From Micromonospora echinofusca (GTDB lineage Bacteria; Actinomycetota; Actinomycetes; Mycobacteriales; Micromonosporaceae), in the NCBI RefSeq assembly GCF_900091445.1, contig NZ_LT607733.1:496001-560000 (forward strand): 64,000 nt of DNA, given 5' to 3'. Shown here one piece after another: positions 8,664 through 17,391 of the stretch. The notes beneath the pieces are model-generated. The model saw nothing but the letters and a program-made list of their open reading frames with translations. It did no database searches and was not told the origin of the DNA. How positions within the stretch are numbered: the stretch's first letter is position 1; each line of letters opens with the position of its first letter. A program made the translations under genes and the position numbers.

Positions 8664-10409
8664 ATGCGAGCAAGACGCGTCACCGCCCTGGGCGGTGCGA
8701 TCGCACTGATGGTTTCCCTCGGTGCGTGCAGCGAGAACACCGGTGACGACACCGGCGGGGTGGACACCACCAAGCCGCGCACCGGCGCCATCGCGACCGA
8801 CCCCAAGGACTCCCTCGGCCCGGCGCCGGAGGTGCCCGGCGCGGCCAAGGGCGGCACGTTCTACATCCTGCGGGAGAACAAGATCTCCCACATGGACCCG
8901 CAGCGGATCTACTCGTTCGCCGGGCTGATGGGAAGCCAGCTCTACGCCCGCTTCCTCACCACCTTCAAGGACGACGGCAAGGGCAACGTCACCCTGGTCG
9001 GCGACCTCGCCGAGACTCCCGGCACCAACGTCAACAACGACTGCAAGGTCTGGGAGTTCAAGGTCAAGCAGGGGGTGAAGTTCGAGGACGGCCGCCCGAT
9101 CACCAGCAAGGAGATCGCGTACGGCATCGCCCGGTCCTTCGACCCGGACCTCACCGGCGGCCCGACCTACCTCCAGGAGTGGCTGGTCGACAGCCCGCAG
9201 TACGACACCAAGTGGGACTTCAAGGCCAACAAGACCTCGCTGCCGCCCGGGCTGACCACGCCGGACGAGCGGACCCTGCGCTTCGAGTTCAACAAGCCCC
9301 GCTGTGACCTGCCGTTCGCCGTCTCGCTGCCGGCCACCGCGCCGCTGCCGGCCGACAAGGACACCGGCGTCAACCTGGACAACCAGCCGTTCTCGTCGGG
9401 CCCGTACAAGTTCACCAAGCACACCCCGGGCGTCGAGATCGTGCTCGAGCGCAACGAGCACTGGGACCCGGCCACCGACGCCGTGCGCCACCAGTACCCG
9501 GACAAGTTCGTCTGGTCGCTGGGCGCGGACCAGGCCGCCCAGACCAACCGGGTGCTCGCCGGCACCGGCAACGACGCCGCGGCGGTCGCCACCGGCGGTG
9601 TCCCCTCGGAGCTGATCGCCAAGGTCACCGGCGACCCCAAGCTCAAGGAGCGGATGATCGTCGCCGCCACGCCGAACGCGTACCGGCTGAGCATCAACAC
9701 CGCCCGGGTCACCGATCTGTCGGTGCGGCAGGCGATCAACCACGCGATCGACCGCACCAGCATCACCAAGAACCTCGGCGGCCCCTACGGCGCCGTGCCG
9801 ATGACCACGCTGCTGCCGCCCACCACCCTGGGCTACAAGCAGTTCGACGCGTACCCGGCCGGCGACAGCGGCAACCCGGAGAAGGCCAAGGAGCTGCTCG
9901 CCGGCAAGACGCAGAACCTGGTGCTGCTCACCTCCGACGTGACCAGCTCCCAGGAGCGGGCCACCCAGATCAAGAACGCCCTGGAGAAGGCCGGCTTCAC
10001 CGTCACGATCAAGACGATCCCCGAGGACGGCTACCTCGACACGGTGAAGAAGAAGGACAACCCGTACGACATCTGGGTCGACTCGTGGGCGGCCGACTGG
10101 CCCAGCGGCGCGTCGATCCTGCCGGTGCTCTTCGACGGCCGTGGCATCAAGGCCGAGGGCAACAGCAACACCTCGCAGCTCAACAACGAGGCGCTCAACG
10201 CGGAGTTCGACCGGATCCTCGCGCTCGACCCGGCCAAGCAGGCCGAGGAGTGGAGCAAGATCGACGAGCGGCTCATGAAGGAGACGGCGCCGGCGGTGCC
10301 GCTCTACGTCGAGGTGGTCTCCCTGGCGCACGGCGAGAAGGCCGGCGGCGTCTTCATCGGCAGCATCTTCGGCTGGCCGAGCTTCGTGGACGCGTACGTC
10401 AAGCAGTGA
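8664..10409 (+). CDS. dppA: Peptide-binding lipoprotein of the ABC transporter (SBP family 5)
   Basis: 581 residues. Extracellular solute receptor anchored as a lipoprotein; it delivers peptides to DppB/DppC. The signal peptide ends in lipobox LGAC with the lipidated Cys at residue 22. A Thr/Gly-rich linker follows, then the family 5 binding fold (for example YFEDGRPITSKEIAYG-like and ITSKE...ARSFDP stretches). ATG at 8664 is preferred over the GTG at 8658 because GGAGGA (8652-8657) abuts the GTG but is six bases from the ATG. It is the last gene of the operon, 108 bases after dppB, so a separate promoter is possible. The exact peptide substrate cannot be told. Confidence 0.93.
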   Translation: MRARRVTALGGAIALMVSLGACSENTGDDTGGVDTTKPRTGAIATDPKDSLGPAPEVPGAAKGGTFYILRENKISHMDPQRIYSFAGLMGSQLYARFLTTFKDDGKGNVTLVGDLAETPGTNVNNDCKVWEFKVKQGVKFEDGRPITSKEIAYGIARSFDPDLTGGPTYLQEWLVDSPQYDTKWDFKANKTSLPPGLTTPDERTLRFEFNKPRCDLPFAVSLPATAPLPADKDTGVNLDNQPFSSGPYKFTKHTPGVEIVLERNEHWDPATDAVRHQYPDKFVWSLGADQAAQTNRVLAGTGNDAAAVATGGVPSELIAKVTGDPKLKERMIVAATPNAYRLSINTARVTDLSVRQAINHAIDRTSITKNLGGPYGAVPMTTLLPPTTLGYKQFDAYPAGDSGNPEKAKELLAGKTQNLVLLTSDVTSSQERATQIKNALEKAGFTVTIKTIPEDGYLDTVKKKDNPYDIWVDSWAADWPSGASILPVLFDGRGIKAEGNSNTSQLNNEALNAEFDRILALDPAKQAEEWSKIDERLMKETAPAVPLYVEVVSLAHGEKAGGVFIGSIFGWPSFVDAYVKQ

Positions 10410-10448
10410 CACCGCCCGTGCCGCGATGACACCCCAGCGGTGACACGC

Positions 10449-10500
10449 ACGGACCGACCCCCGGTCGACAATGTCGTCGGCCGGGGGTCGCCGTGTCCGT
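10449..10500. terminator. Bidirectional hairpin between convergent dppA and the S9 peptidase gene
   Basis: Arms CGACCCCCGGTCGAC (10455-10469) and GTCGGCCGGGGGTCG (10476-10490) pair with one mismatch around the loop AATGTC. An outer ACGGAC/GTCCGT pair (10449-10454 and 10495-10500) extends the stem after a small bulge. There is no U-tract on either strand. Its place between two converging genes supports a terminator for both. Confidence 0.7.
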
Positions 10501-10583
10501 GGGCTGCCACCCGCGACCTGCTCGGCGCCGCCACCGCCCGGCGGGAGCCGGCCGGCCCGCGGCGGCGGGGACGGCGGGCGCGG

Positions 10584-12725
10584 CTAGAGGTGGCGGCGGA
10601 CGAAGTCGAGTTCGAGCCTGAGCAGGCGTTCGGCGATGCCGCCGGCGGCCATGTGGGTGGCCCCGGTCAGCGGCAGCACCGAGTGCGGCCGGCCGGTCGA
10701 CAGCAGTGCGGCGGACAGCCGCAGCGTGTGCGCGGCCACCACGTTGTCGTCCACCAGGCCGTGCACCAGCAGCAGTGGCCGGGCCGCCTCCCCGGCCGGC
10801 ACGGGCTCGCCGGCCAGCTCCACCAGCGAGTGATGCGCGTAGATGTCCGTGCCGTCGTCCGGCAGGCCCAGGTAGCGCTCCGTGTAGGCGGTGTCGTACA
10901 GCGCCCAGTCGGTGACCGGCGCCCCGACGATGCCGCACCGGAACAGCTCCGGGTGCCGCAGCACCGCCAGGCCGGCCAGCCAGCCGCCGAACGACCAGCC
11001 CCGCACCGCCACCCGCTCCAGGTCGAGGTCCGGATGCTTGCCGGCCAACGCGGTGAGCGCGTCCACCTGGTCGAGCAGGACCACATCGGCCACCCGGCGG
11101 TGGATCGCCTTCTCGAAGGAGGGGGCCACGCCCGGCGTACCGCGGTTGTCGATGGTGACCACCGCGAAGCCGGCGTCGGCCCACCACTGCCGCTCCAGCC
11201 ACGCCCCACGGGCGGCCAGCACCTCCTGGTGTCCCGGCCCGCCGTAGACGTCCAGCAGCACCGGCAGCCGCCGGCCGGTGACGTAGTTGTCCGGGTAGAG
11301 CACGGCCGTCGGCAGCCGCCGGTCGGTGACCCGCTCCAGCAGCGGCAGCGGCGCGTACGGCGGGGTGGCGGCGAGCGAGCGCAGCACAGCCACCTCCTGC
11401 CCGCCGCGCCGCACCGTCCACCGGGTGCCCGCGTGGTCGAGCGAGGCGCTGCCCACCACCAGCACGTCCCCGCCCACGGCGGCGGTGTGCCAGCCCGGGT
11501 CGGTGGTGATCCGGCGGGCGTCCACGCCGCCGCCGATGGTGGTGCGCACTCGGAACAGGTGCCGCTCGCTCGGCTCGCCGTCGCTCGCCTCCACCAGCAG
11601 GTCGGCCGGGCCGGTGCCGCCGGGCAGCCGCCCGACCACCCGCCGCACGTAGAGCGACGGCGGGGTGAGCAGGGTGCCGTCGGCGAAGAGGCAGCGGGCG
11701 TCGTACCCGTCGTGGGCCAGCTCGCCGCCGACCAGCACCCGGCCGTCCGGCAGGTGCGCCGGGGTGCCGGGGATCGGCTCCACCCAGCGCGGGTCGGCCA
11801 GCTCCGCGTGCACCTGGGTCTCGCCGGTACGCGGGTCGATCGCCAGCACCAGGCCGTGCTGCTGGGAACGGCGCAGCACGGTGATCAGCGGCCCGCCCTC
11901 GGCCCAGTGCACGGCCGTCAGGTACGGGTAGGTCTCCCGGTCCCAGTGCACGTCGACCCAGCCGTCGTCGAGGTCCAGCAGGTGCAGGCTGACCTCGGCG
12001 TTCGCGCTGCCCGCCCGGGGGTACGCGACCGTGGTCGGCGGGCTCGCCGGGTCGGCCGGGTCGTGCAGGTGCCAGCGTTCGACCCGGGACTCGTCCACCC
12101 GGGCGGCCAGCACCGACCGGCCGTCCGGCGCCCACCAGTAGCCGCGGAAGCGGTGGAACTCCTCGGCCGCGATGTGCTCGGCCAGCCCCCAGGTCACCCC
12201 GGAGTCCTCGCCGGCCAGCAGCGTGTCCGTGCCGTCGTGCTCGACCACCCGCAGCTGCCCCCGGCGGACCCCTTCGGCGGCGTCGGTGACGTACGCCAGG
12301 CGCTGCCCGGTGGGGTCGGGCCGGGGGTCGAGCACCGGACCGACGGTGGCCACCTCGACCACGTCACCGTGCACCAGGTCGGCCCGGAACAGCCGCCCGG
12401 CCAGCGCGAAGACCGCCACCCGCCCGGTGCCGTCGAGGGCGTACGAGCCGATGCCGGAGGCGCTCAGCCGCAGCCGCTCGCGCAGCGCGCGCTCGCCCGG
12501 GCTCAGCGCGGCGGGATCGGCGTCGGCCCCGAGCAGCGTCGCCGGGTCGGCGACCAGCCGCTCCTCGCCGGTCGCCACGTCGAGCAGCCAGAGGGCGTCG
12601 GCCGGGTCCTCCGGGCCGGCCGAGCGCAGGAAGACCACCCGGGAGCCGTCATCGGCCACGGTGACCGCCCGCGGCGCTCCGCGGCTGAACCGGCGGGTGC
12701 GGGCGGCCAGCTCCGGAAAGTCCAC
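10584..12725 (-). CDS. S9 family prolyl oligopeptidase/dipeptidyl peptidase IV-like serine peptidase
   Basis: 713 residues. Serine peptidase that trims short peptides, often after proline. An N-terminal beta-propeller (about residues 1-450; repeats of [19 protein letters not shown] type) precedes an alpha/beta-hydrolase domain. The nucleophile motif GWSFGG has Ser near 578, HGLVDDN supplies the acid near 659-660, and THMAAGG supplies His near 691. No signal peptide is visible, so it is probably cytoplasmic. I chose the GTG at 12725: family similarity starts there, and a TACGAT -10 element lies seven bases upstream, giving a leaderless mRNA. It is divergent from mshB. Confidence 0.88.
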   Translation of the reverse strand: MDFPELAARTRRFSRGAPRAVTVADDGSRVVFLRSAGPEDPADALWLLDVATGEERLVADPATLLGADADPAALSPGERALRERLRLSASGIGSYALDGTGRVAVFALAGRLFRADLVHGDVVEVATVGPVLDPRPDPTGQRLAYVTDAAEGVRRGQLRVVEHDGTDTLLAGEDSGVTWGLAEHIAAEEFHRFRGYWWAPDGRSVLAARVDESRVERWHLHDPADPASPPTTVAYPRAGSANAEVSLHLLDLDDGWVDVHWDRETYPYLTAVHWAEGGPLITVLRRSQQHGLVLAIDPRTGETQVHAELADPRWVEPIPGTPAHLPDGRVLVGGELAHDGYDARCLFADGTLLTPPSLYVRRVVGRLPGGTGPADLLVEASDGEPSERHLFRVRTTIGGGVDARRITTDPGWHTAAVGGDVLVVGSASLDHAGTRWTVRRGGQEVAVLRSLAATPPYAPLPLLERVTDRRLPTAVLYPDNYVTGRRLPVLLDVYGGPGHQEVLAARGAWLERQWWADAGFAVVTIDNRGTPGVAPSFEKAIHRRVADVVLLDQVDALTALAGKHPDLDLERVAVRGWSFGGWLAGLAVLRHPELFRCGIVGAPVTDWALYDTAYTERYLGLPDDGTDIYAHHSLVELAGEPVPAGEAARPLLLVHGLVDDNVVAAHTLRLSAALLSTGRPHSVLPLTGATHMAAGGIAERLLRLELDFVRRHL

Positions 12726-12732
12726 AGTCCAG

Positions 12733-12738
12733 ATCGTA
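12733..12738 (-). promoter_or_regulatory. -10 element for a leaderless transcript of the S9 peptidase gene
   Basis: On the minus strand TACGAT is followed by seven bases and then the GTG start at 12725. This places transcription initiation at or very near the start codon. There is no Shine-Dalgarno sequence. It follows the same TANNNT-N6/7-start pattern seen at eight other genes in this window. Confidence 0.6.
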
Positions 12739-12808
12739 GAGCGGTGACCGGGGGTGATGTGGCCGACCTGCGCGGACGCGTCAGGGTCGGCGGAGGAGAA
12801 CCGCCGGA

Positions 12809-12814
12809 TAGAGT
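12809..12814 (+). promoter_or_regulatory. -10 element for a leaderless transcript of mshB
   Basis: TAGAGT followed by seven bases and the GTG at 12822. This helps choose the start: the in-frame GTG at 12813 would overlap the -10 element itself. It lies back to back with the divergent S9 promoter about 70 bases away. Confidence 0.55.
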
Positions 12815-12821
12815 GACCGGC

Positions 12822-13739
12822 GTGACGACGCTGCCTGACCGCCGCCTCCTGCTGGTCCACGCGCACCCCGACGACGAGTCCATCGGCACCGGCTCGACGA
12901 TGGCGCACTACGCCGCCGCCGGCGCCCACGTCACCCTGGTGACCTGCACCCTCGGTGAGGAGGGCGAGATCCACGTACCGGCGCTGGCCCAGCTCGCCGC
13001 GGCCGAGGCCGACCAGCTCGGCGGCTGGCGGATCGCCGAGCTGAACGCCGCCTGCGCCGCGCTCGGCGTCACCGACCACCGCTTCCTCGGCGGCGCCGGC
13101 CGCTACCGCGACTCCGGCATGATGGGCCTCGCCACCAACGAGCACCCCCGGGCCTTCTGGCAGGCCGACCTCGACGAGGCCGCCGGGCACCTGGTGGAGA
13201 TCATGCGGGAGGTACGCCCGCAGGTCATGGTCACCTACGACGACAACGGCTTCTACGGCCACCCGGACCACATCCAGGCGCACCGGGTCGCGATGCGCGC
13301 GTACGAGCTGGCCGGCGCGGAGGGCTTCGCCCCGGCGAAGGTCTACTGGACCGCGATGCCGCTCAGCGTGCTGGAGGCCGGCCTGACCCACTTCGCCGAG
13401 GCGGCCGACAACCCCTTCGCCGGCATCCAGGACATCTCCGAGCTGCCCTTCGGCACCCCGGACGCGCAGATCGCCGCCCGGATCGACGCCACCGAGCAGC
13501 ACGCCGCCAAGGAGGCGGCGATGCGCGCGCACGCCACCCAGATCCCCGACGCCTCCTGGCTCTACTCGATCGCCGGCAACTTCGGCAGCGAGTTCATGGG
13601 CGTGGAGTACTACACCCTCGCGGTGGGGGAGAAAGGGCCGGGCAGCGGCCCGTACGGCTGGGAGGACGACCTCTTCGCCGGGCTCGACGTCGCCGACGGC
13701 CCGGACCGGTCCCCGGTCGCGGCGGCCGGTCTCCGGTGA
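12822..13739 (+). CDS. mshB: N-acetyl-1-D-myo-inositol-2-amino-2-deoxy-alpha-D-glucopyranoside deacetylase
   Basis: 305 residues, close to the mycobacterial enzyme. It removes acetate from GlcNAc-inositol in mycothiol biosynthesis; LmbE-like zinc deacetylase fold. Metal and catalytic motif HAHPDDES has His15, Asp17/Asp18, and the third ligand lies in GHPDH at residues 146-150. The TCTLGEEGE stretch near residue 42 is characteristic. It overlaps the next gene by four bases (GTGA), matching the mycobacterial mshB-Rv1171 pair. The start is set by the promoter geometry. A related Mca amidase is less likely because of that neighbour and the length. Confidence 0.9.
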   Translation: MTTLPDRRLLLVHAHPDDESIGTGSTMAHYAAAGAHVTLVTCTLGEEGEIHVPALAQLAAAEADQLGGWRIAELNAACAALGVTDHRFLGGAGRYRDSGMMGLATNEHPRAFWQADLDEAAGHLVEIMREVRPQVMVTYDDNGFYGHPDHIQAHRVAMRAYELAGAEGFAPAKVYWTAMPLSVLEAGLTHFAEAADNPFAGIQDISELPFGTPDAQIAARIDATEQHAAKEAAMRAHATQIPDASWLYSIAGNFGSEFMGVEYYTLAVGEKGPGSGPYGWEDDLFAGLDVADGPDRSPVAAAGLR

Positions 13740-14191
13740 CCCTGCCCGTCGCGATGTCGGCCGCCCCGGAGGAGACCGCCGCGCCGCCGCCCGGGCGGTC
13801 CCGGCGGCTGCTCGACCTCGCCCTGCGGGTGGCCGGCGGGCTGATCGCCGTCCTCGGCGGGACGCTCACCGCGGTGCTGGAGCTGCTGTTGGCCACGCTC
13901 CGGGTCGGCGGCCAACTGATCGGCGTCTCGGTGCTGGTCGCCATCGGCGCGAACATCGCGCTGAGCTGGTTCGCGCACGAGGCCGTCGGCCGCCGGTGGG
14001 CGGTGGCGCTGCCCGCGACCCCCTGGTTCGTCCTGATGGCGGTGGCGGCGGTGCGTACCGCCGAGGGGGACCTGCTGGTCTCCGGCGACAACTGGGTCGG
14101 CCTGGCGATGATCGTGGCCGGCGCGATGACCTTCGCGGTGATGGGTTTCCGGCAGATCCTGGCGCCGCCGCCGGTCCCTTCGGGGGACTGA
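13736..14191 (+). CDS. Integral membrane protein coupled to mshB (Rv1171-like)
   Basis: 151 residues. Four hydrophobic segments (about residues 27-45, 58-78, 90-108 and 125-142) follow a short Pro/Arg-rich cytoplasmic N-terminus. No catalytic motif is visible. The GTG start sits inside the mshB stop, so translation is coupled. The same neighbourhood occurs in mycobacteria, which suggests a conserved but unknown function near mycothiol synthesis. The start of the region has a second Met at residue 6. Confidence 0.75.
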   Translation: MTLPVAMSAAPEETAAPPPGRSRRLLDLALRVAGGLIAVLGGTLTAVLELLLATLRVGGQLIGVSVLVAIGANIALSWFAHEAVGRRWAVALPATPWFVLMAVAAVRTAEGDLLVSGDNWVGLAMIVAGAMTFAVMGFRQILAPPPVPSGD

Positions 14192-14269
14192 CGCCGCACA
14201 GGTTCCGGTGGTAGACATTCCTGCCAGGAGGCCCGCCGCCGGGGCGGGCGGTACGGCGGGAGGCGTGCG

Positions 14270-14734
14270 ATGAGTGAGCGGTGGCGCGGGACGGCGGTTC
14301 TCGCGGTCGCGCTGTTCGCGGTCAACGTGGTCGCCCGGCTGGTCACCCGGTTCGGCTTCGACGGCGACGACACCGCCGCCGACCGGGTGTCGCTGGGGAT
14401 GTTCATGGTGATCGGGCTGGTCCTGGCCGCGGTCGCCTTCGTCTGGGGCAGGCGTCGGCCGGTGGCCGCCTGGGGTGCGGACATGGCCGCCGCGGTCGGG
14501 GTCGCCCTGCTGCTGACGGTGCTGGTGGGGCCGCTGCTGGTCGGTGACAACCCGTTCGGCGGGGGCGCCGGCACCTTCTTCGCCCAGATCTGGCTCTACC
14601 TCGCGGCGGCCGGCGTGGGCGTGCTGCTCGGCTACCTGCTGCTCACGGCGCTCGGCCTCGACCACCGCTCCCAGTCCCTCAAGCGCTACGCCGAACTCCG
14701 GGCCAGCAAGCCCCGCCGCGTAGTCCGCCGCTGA
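14270..14734 (+). CDS. Hypothetical four-helix membrane protein
   Basis: 154 residues with about four hydrophobic stretches and a basic C-terminal tail (RASKPRRVVRR). I do not recognise the family. ATG at 14270 is supported by GGGAGG at 14258-14263, six bases upstream. A stronger AGGAGG at 14226-14231 is too far to be used. It starts 78 bases after the mshB-linked membrane gene and may share its transcript. The gene is convergent with the GNAT gene on the right. Confidence 0.65.
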   Translation: MSERWRGTAVLAVALFAVNVVARLVTRFGFDGDDTAADRVSLGMFMVIGLVLAAVAFVWGRRRPVAAWGADMAAAVGVALLLTVLVGPLLVGDNPFGGGAGTFFAQIWLYLAAAGVGVLLGYLLLTALGLDHRSQSLKRYAELRASKPRRVVRR

Positions 14735-14812
14735 CCACCCACCCCGCGCCGGCCCCCCACCCCCACCCCCACCCCCGGCCCCCCACCCCCGCGCCCCCGT
14801 CCCCCGCCGCGA
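14735..14812 (-). repeat. C-rich tract with G-quadruplex potential on the minus strand
   Basis: Runs of five or more C separated mostly by single A or short GC spacers fill about 14755-14806. The minus strand thus has at least four G5 tracts with one-base loops, a strong G-quadruplex motif. It lies immediately after the stop of the + strand membrane gene and before a long palindrome. Confidence 0.6.
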
Positions 14813-14813
14813 G

Positions 14814-14874
14814 GTCGATCATGAAGTTAGCGCCCTGGAACGCGCTTTCCGGGGGCAATAAGTTCATGATCGAC
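14814..14874. repeat. 61-base near-perfect palindrome, REP-like element
   Basis: Outer arms at 14814-14829 and 14859-14874 pair over 16 bases with a single G-G mismatch (core GATCATGAA / TTCATGATC). Inner bases GCGCCC/GGGGGC and GGAA/TTCC extend the fold after small bulges. It sits between two convergent genes and may act as a terminator, but its AT-containing outer arms differ from the GC-only terminators elsewhere here. From memory, similar GATCATGAAGTTA palindromes occur between genes in Micromonosporaceae; I could not verify this. Confidence 0.6.
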
Positions 14875-14917
14875 GACGTCAGGTGGCGGGAGGGCGCGGG
14901 GCAGGGCCCCGGGTGGG

Positions 14918-15877
14918 TCAGGGGGGTGGGGTGCGGGTCAGGTAGGTGTGGTGGGTGGTGAAGCCGAGGGAGCGGTAGAGGGCCACGGCCGGGGTGTTGC
15001 GCTGCTCGACCTGGAGGAAGGCGCGCGAGGCGCCGGCTGCGGCGCCCCAGTCGACGAGGGCGCGGATGATCCGACCCGCCAGGCCCTGCCGCCTCGCCTC
15101 GGGCAGCACCTCGATCAGGCTGAGCCCGAGCCAGCGTCCCGGCCCGGTGACCGTGCCCCGGCCGATGGCGAGCAGCGCGCCGTCGGCGTACACGTGGGCG
15201 AAGCGGACCTGGTCCACGGCGGTGAGCACGTGCCGGGCGGCGTCCGGTAGCCCGCCCTTGCGGCCGGCGGCGACGGTGAGCCAGTCGTCCGACGGCGCGG
15301 TGGCCAGCGCGACCGGCGGCGCCCCGGCGTGCTCCGGCGCGGCCGGCGGCAGCCCGGCCAGCGGCACGGTCTGCACCAGTACGGGCGGCCGGACGACCCA
15401 GCCACGGGCGTCCAGTTCCGCGCCGACCGGCGCGGCGAGCGGCAGCGGGGTGTTGACCATCGGCGGCTGCCCGAGGTCGGTGTACCAGCGCTCCACCGCG
15501 TCGAGCGCGGCGGGCAGAGGCCGGTCCGGGTCGCCCACGGGCAGCGCCGAGTTGGCCCGGCCGGTCCAGCCGTCGGCGGCGCGCAGCCGCCAGTCGCCGA
15601 GTCGACCCCGTACGGCGGCGGGCCAGGCCTCGTCGGCGGCCAGTTCCAGCTCGACCACCGCCGCGGCGGTGGGCCGGCGGGTCGGCGGTACCCGCTTGGC
15701 CCGGTGCACCTCGGCCACCGGGACCCGGAGCCGACCCTGCGCGGTAGCGAGTGTGAGGTGGGTCTCACTCAGCTCGACCAACTCGCCGAGGGCGTCCGAG
15801 AAGAGCGGCCGGCCCTCGCGGATGCCCACGATCCGGCGAACCACGATCCGGTGTCCCACATCCTGCTGTCGGAGCAC
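14918..15877 (-). CDS. GNAT-family N-acetyltransferase
   Basis: 319 residues. The N-terminal 70 residues look like a small beta-barrel domain (VVRRIVGIREGRPLFSDALG). The C-terminal part carries the acetyl-CoA loop EVLPEARRQGLAGRIIRAL near residue 255, then LYRSLGFTTHHTY near the end, typical of GNAT enzymes. Substrate unknown. The GTG at 15877 is preceded by GGGGAGGGGG. It diverges from fdxA with 79 bases between them. Confidence 0.8.
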   Translation of the reverse strand: MLRQQDVGHRIVVRRIVGIREGRPLFSDALGELVELSETHLTLATAQGRLRVPVAEVHRAKRVPPTRRPTAAAVVELELAADEAWPAAVRGRLGDWRLRAADGWTGRANSALPVGDPDRPLPAALDAVERWYTDLGQPPMVNTPLPLAAPVGAELDARGWVVRPPVLVQTVPLAGLPPAAPEHAGAPPVALATAPSDDWLTVAAGRKGGLPDAARHVLTAVDQVRFAHVYADGALLAIGRGTVTGPGRWLGLSLIEVLPEARRQGLAGRIIRALVDWGAAAGASRAFLQVEQRNTPAVALYRSLGFTTHHTYLTRTPPP

Positions 15878-15956
15878 GATCGACCCCCTCCCCGGCGAGA
15901 TACTAGGCTCTTACCGTCGCGGGTGATCGCGGCGTGTCTTGCGGAGGAGAAGACCG

Positions 15957-16283
15957 GTGACCTACATCATCGCCGAACCGTGCGTGGATGTGCTCGACAA
16001 GGCTTGCATCGAGGAATGCCCGGTCGACTGCATTTACGAGGGCAACCGGATGCTCTACATCCACCCCGACGAGTGCGTCGACTGTGGTGCCTGTGAGCCG
16101 GTCTGCCCGGTCGAGGCGATCTTCTACGAGGACGACGTGCCGGAGCAGTGGAAGGACTACACCGGCGCCAACTACGAGTTCTTCGAGGACCTGGGCTCGC
16201 CCGGTGGCGCCTCGAAGATCGGCAAGGTGGAGAAGGACGCGACGTTCGTCGCCGCGCAGCCGCCGCGCGGTGAGGGCCACTGA
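15957..16283 (+). CDS. fdxA: Seven-iron ferredoxin
   Basis: 108 residues. Soluble electron carrier with one [3Fe-4S] and one [4Fe-4S] cluster. Cys9, Cys17, Cys21 and Cys25 lie in the first motif (C-x7-C-x3-C-x3-C with DKACIEECPVDC) and Cys40, Cys43, Cys46 and Cys50 in the second. The GTG at 15957 follows GGAGGAGA at 15943-15950. A -10 like TACCGT is at 15912-15917. The stop overlaps the likely CTG start of dapC, a neighbour pair known from Streptomyces and relatives. Confidence 0.93.
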   Translation: MTYIIAEPCVDVLDKACIEECPVDCIYEGNRMLYIHPDECVDCGACEPVCPVEAIFYEDDVPEQWKDYTGANYEFFEDLGSPGGASKIGKVEKDATFVAAQPPRGEGH

Positions 16284-17386
16284 ACCGGCCCGCGCCGGTC
16301 TCGTCACGGCTGCCGGAGTTCACCTGGGACACCCTGGACGCCGCGGCCGCCCTGGCCGCGGCGCATCCTGAGGGCCTGATCAACCTCTCCATGGGTACGC
16401 CGGTCGACCCGGTGCCCGAGGTGATCAAGCGGGCGCTGGCCGACGCGGCCGACGCCCCCGGCTACCCGCTGACCGCCGGGACGCCGGTGCTGCGCGACAC
16501 GATCGCGGCCTGGGTCGCGCGGGCCTGCGGCGCCGGCGTCAACGGCCTCGGCGTGCTGCCGACGATCGGTTCGAAGGAACTCGTCGCCTGGCTGCCGACC
16601 CTGCTCGGGATCGGCCCCGGCGACGTCGTCGTGGTGCCCTCGATCGCCTACCCGACGTACGAGGACGGGGTGCGCCTCGCCGGTGCCACCGTCGTACGCG
16701 CCGACTCGCTGACGGCCGTCGGCCCCACCCCACGCGTACGCCTGGTCTGGGTCAACTCGCCCGGCAACCCGACGGGCCGGGTGCTGCCGGCGGCCCACCT
16801 GCGCAAGGTGGTCGACTGGGCCCGGGAGCGCGGCGCGGTGGTCGCCAGCGACGAGTGCTACCTGCCGCTGGGCTGGTCCGCCGAGCCCGTCTCGGTGCTC
16901 TCGCCCGAGGTCTGCGGCGGCTCGTACGACGGGGTGCTGGCCGTGCACTCGCTCTCCAAGCGGTCCAACCTGGCCGGCTACCGGGCGGGCTTCGTGGCGG
17001 GCGACCCGGCGCTGGTGGCGGAGCTGCTCAAGGTCCGCAAGCACGCCGGGATGATCGTGCCGGCGCCGGTGCAGGCGGCGATGGTGGCCGCGCTGCGCGA
17101 CGAGCGGCACGCCGACGAGCAGCGGCAGCGCTACCGGGCCCGGCGCGAGGTCCTGCACGCCGCGTTCACCGGCGCGGGCTTCACCGTCGAGCACTCCGAG
17201 GCCGGGCTCTACCTCTGGCTGACCCGGGGCGAGGACTGCTGGGAGACGGTCGACTGGCTGGCCCGGCGGGGCATCCTCGCGGCCGCCGGCGTCTTCTACG
17301 GCCCGGGCGGTCGGCAGCACGTGCGGGTGGCGCTGACCGAGTCCGACGAGCACGTGGCGGCGGTCGCCGGCCGGCTGCGCGCCTGA
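16280..17386 (+). CDS. dapC: Succinyldiaminopimelate transaminase, probable CTG start
   Basis: 368 residues if started at the CTG at 16280. PLP enzyme that makes N-succinyl-diaminopimelate from the keto acid, in lysine and cell-wall synthesis. The PLP lysine is in VHSLSKRSNLAGYRAGF, and the phosphate/substrate Arg in RVALTES is near the C-terminus. Family-like sequence (FTWDTLDAAAALAAAHPEG) begins well before the first ATG at 16391. There is no ATG, GTG or TTG between the in-frame stop at 16271 and that ATG. CTG at 16280 overlaps the fdxA stop as CTGA, with GAGGG three bases upstream. The neighbouring tyrA supports a second role in prephenate transamination. Confidence 0.88.
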   Translation: MNRPAPVSSRLPEFTWDTLDAAAALAAAHPEGLINLSMGTPVDPVPEVIKRALADAADAPGYPLTAGTPVLRDTIAAWVARACGAGVNGLGVLPTIGSKELVAWLPTLLGIGPGDVVVVPSIAYPTYEDGVRLAGATVVRADSLTAVGPTPRVRLVWVNSPGNPTGRVLPAAHLRKVVDWARERGAVVASDECYLPLGWSAEPVSVLSPEVCGGSYDGVLAVHSLSKRSNLAGYRAGFVAGDPALVAELLKVRKHAGMIVPAPVQAAMVAALRDERHADEQRQRYRARREVLHAAFTGAGFTVEHSEAGLYLWLTRGEDCWETVDWLARRGILAAAGVFYGPGGRQHVRVALTESDEHVAAVAGRLRA

Positions 17387-17391
17387 GCGCG

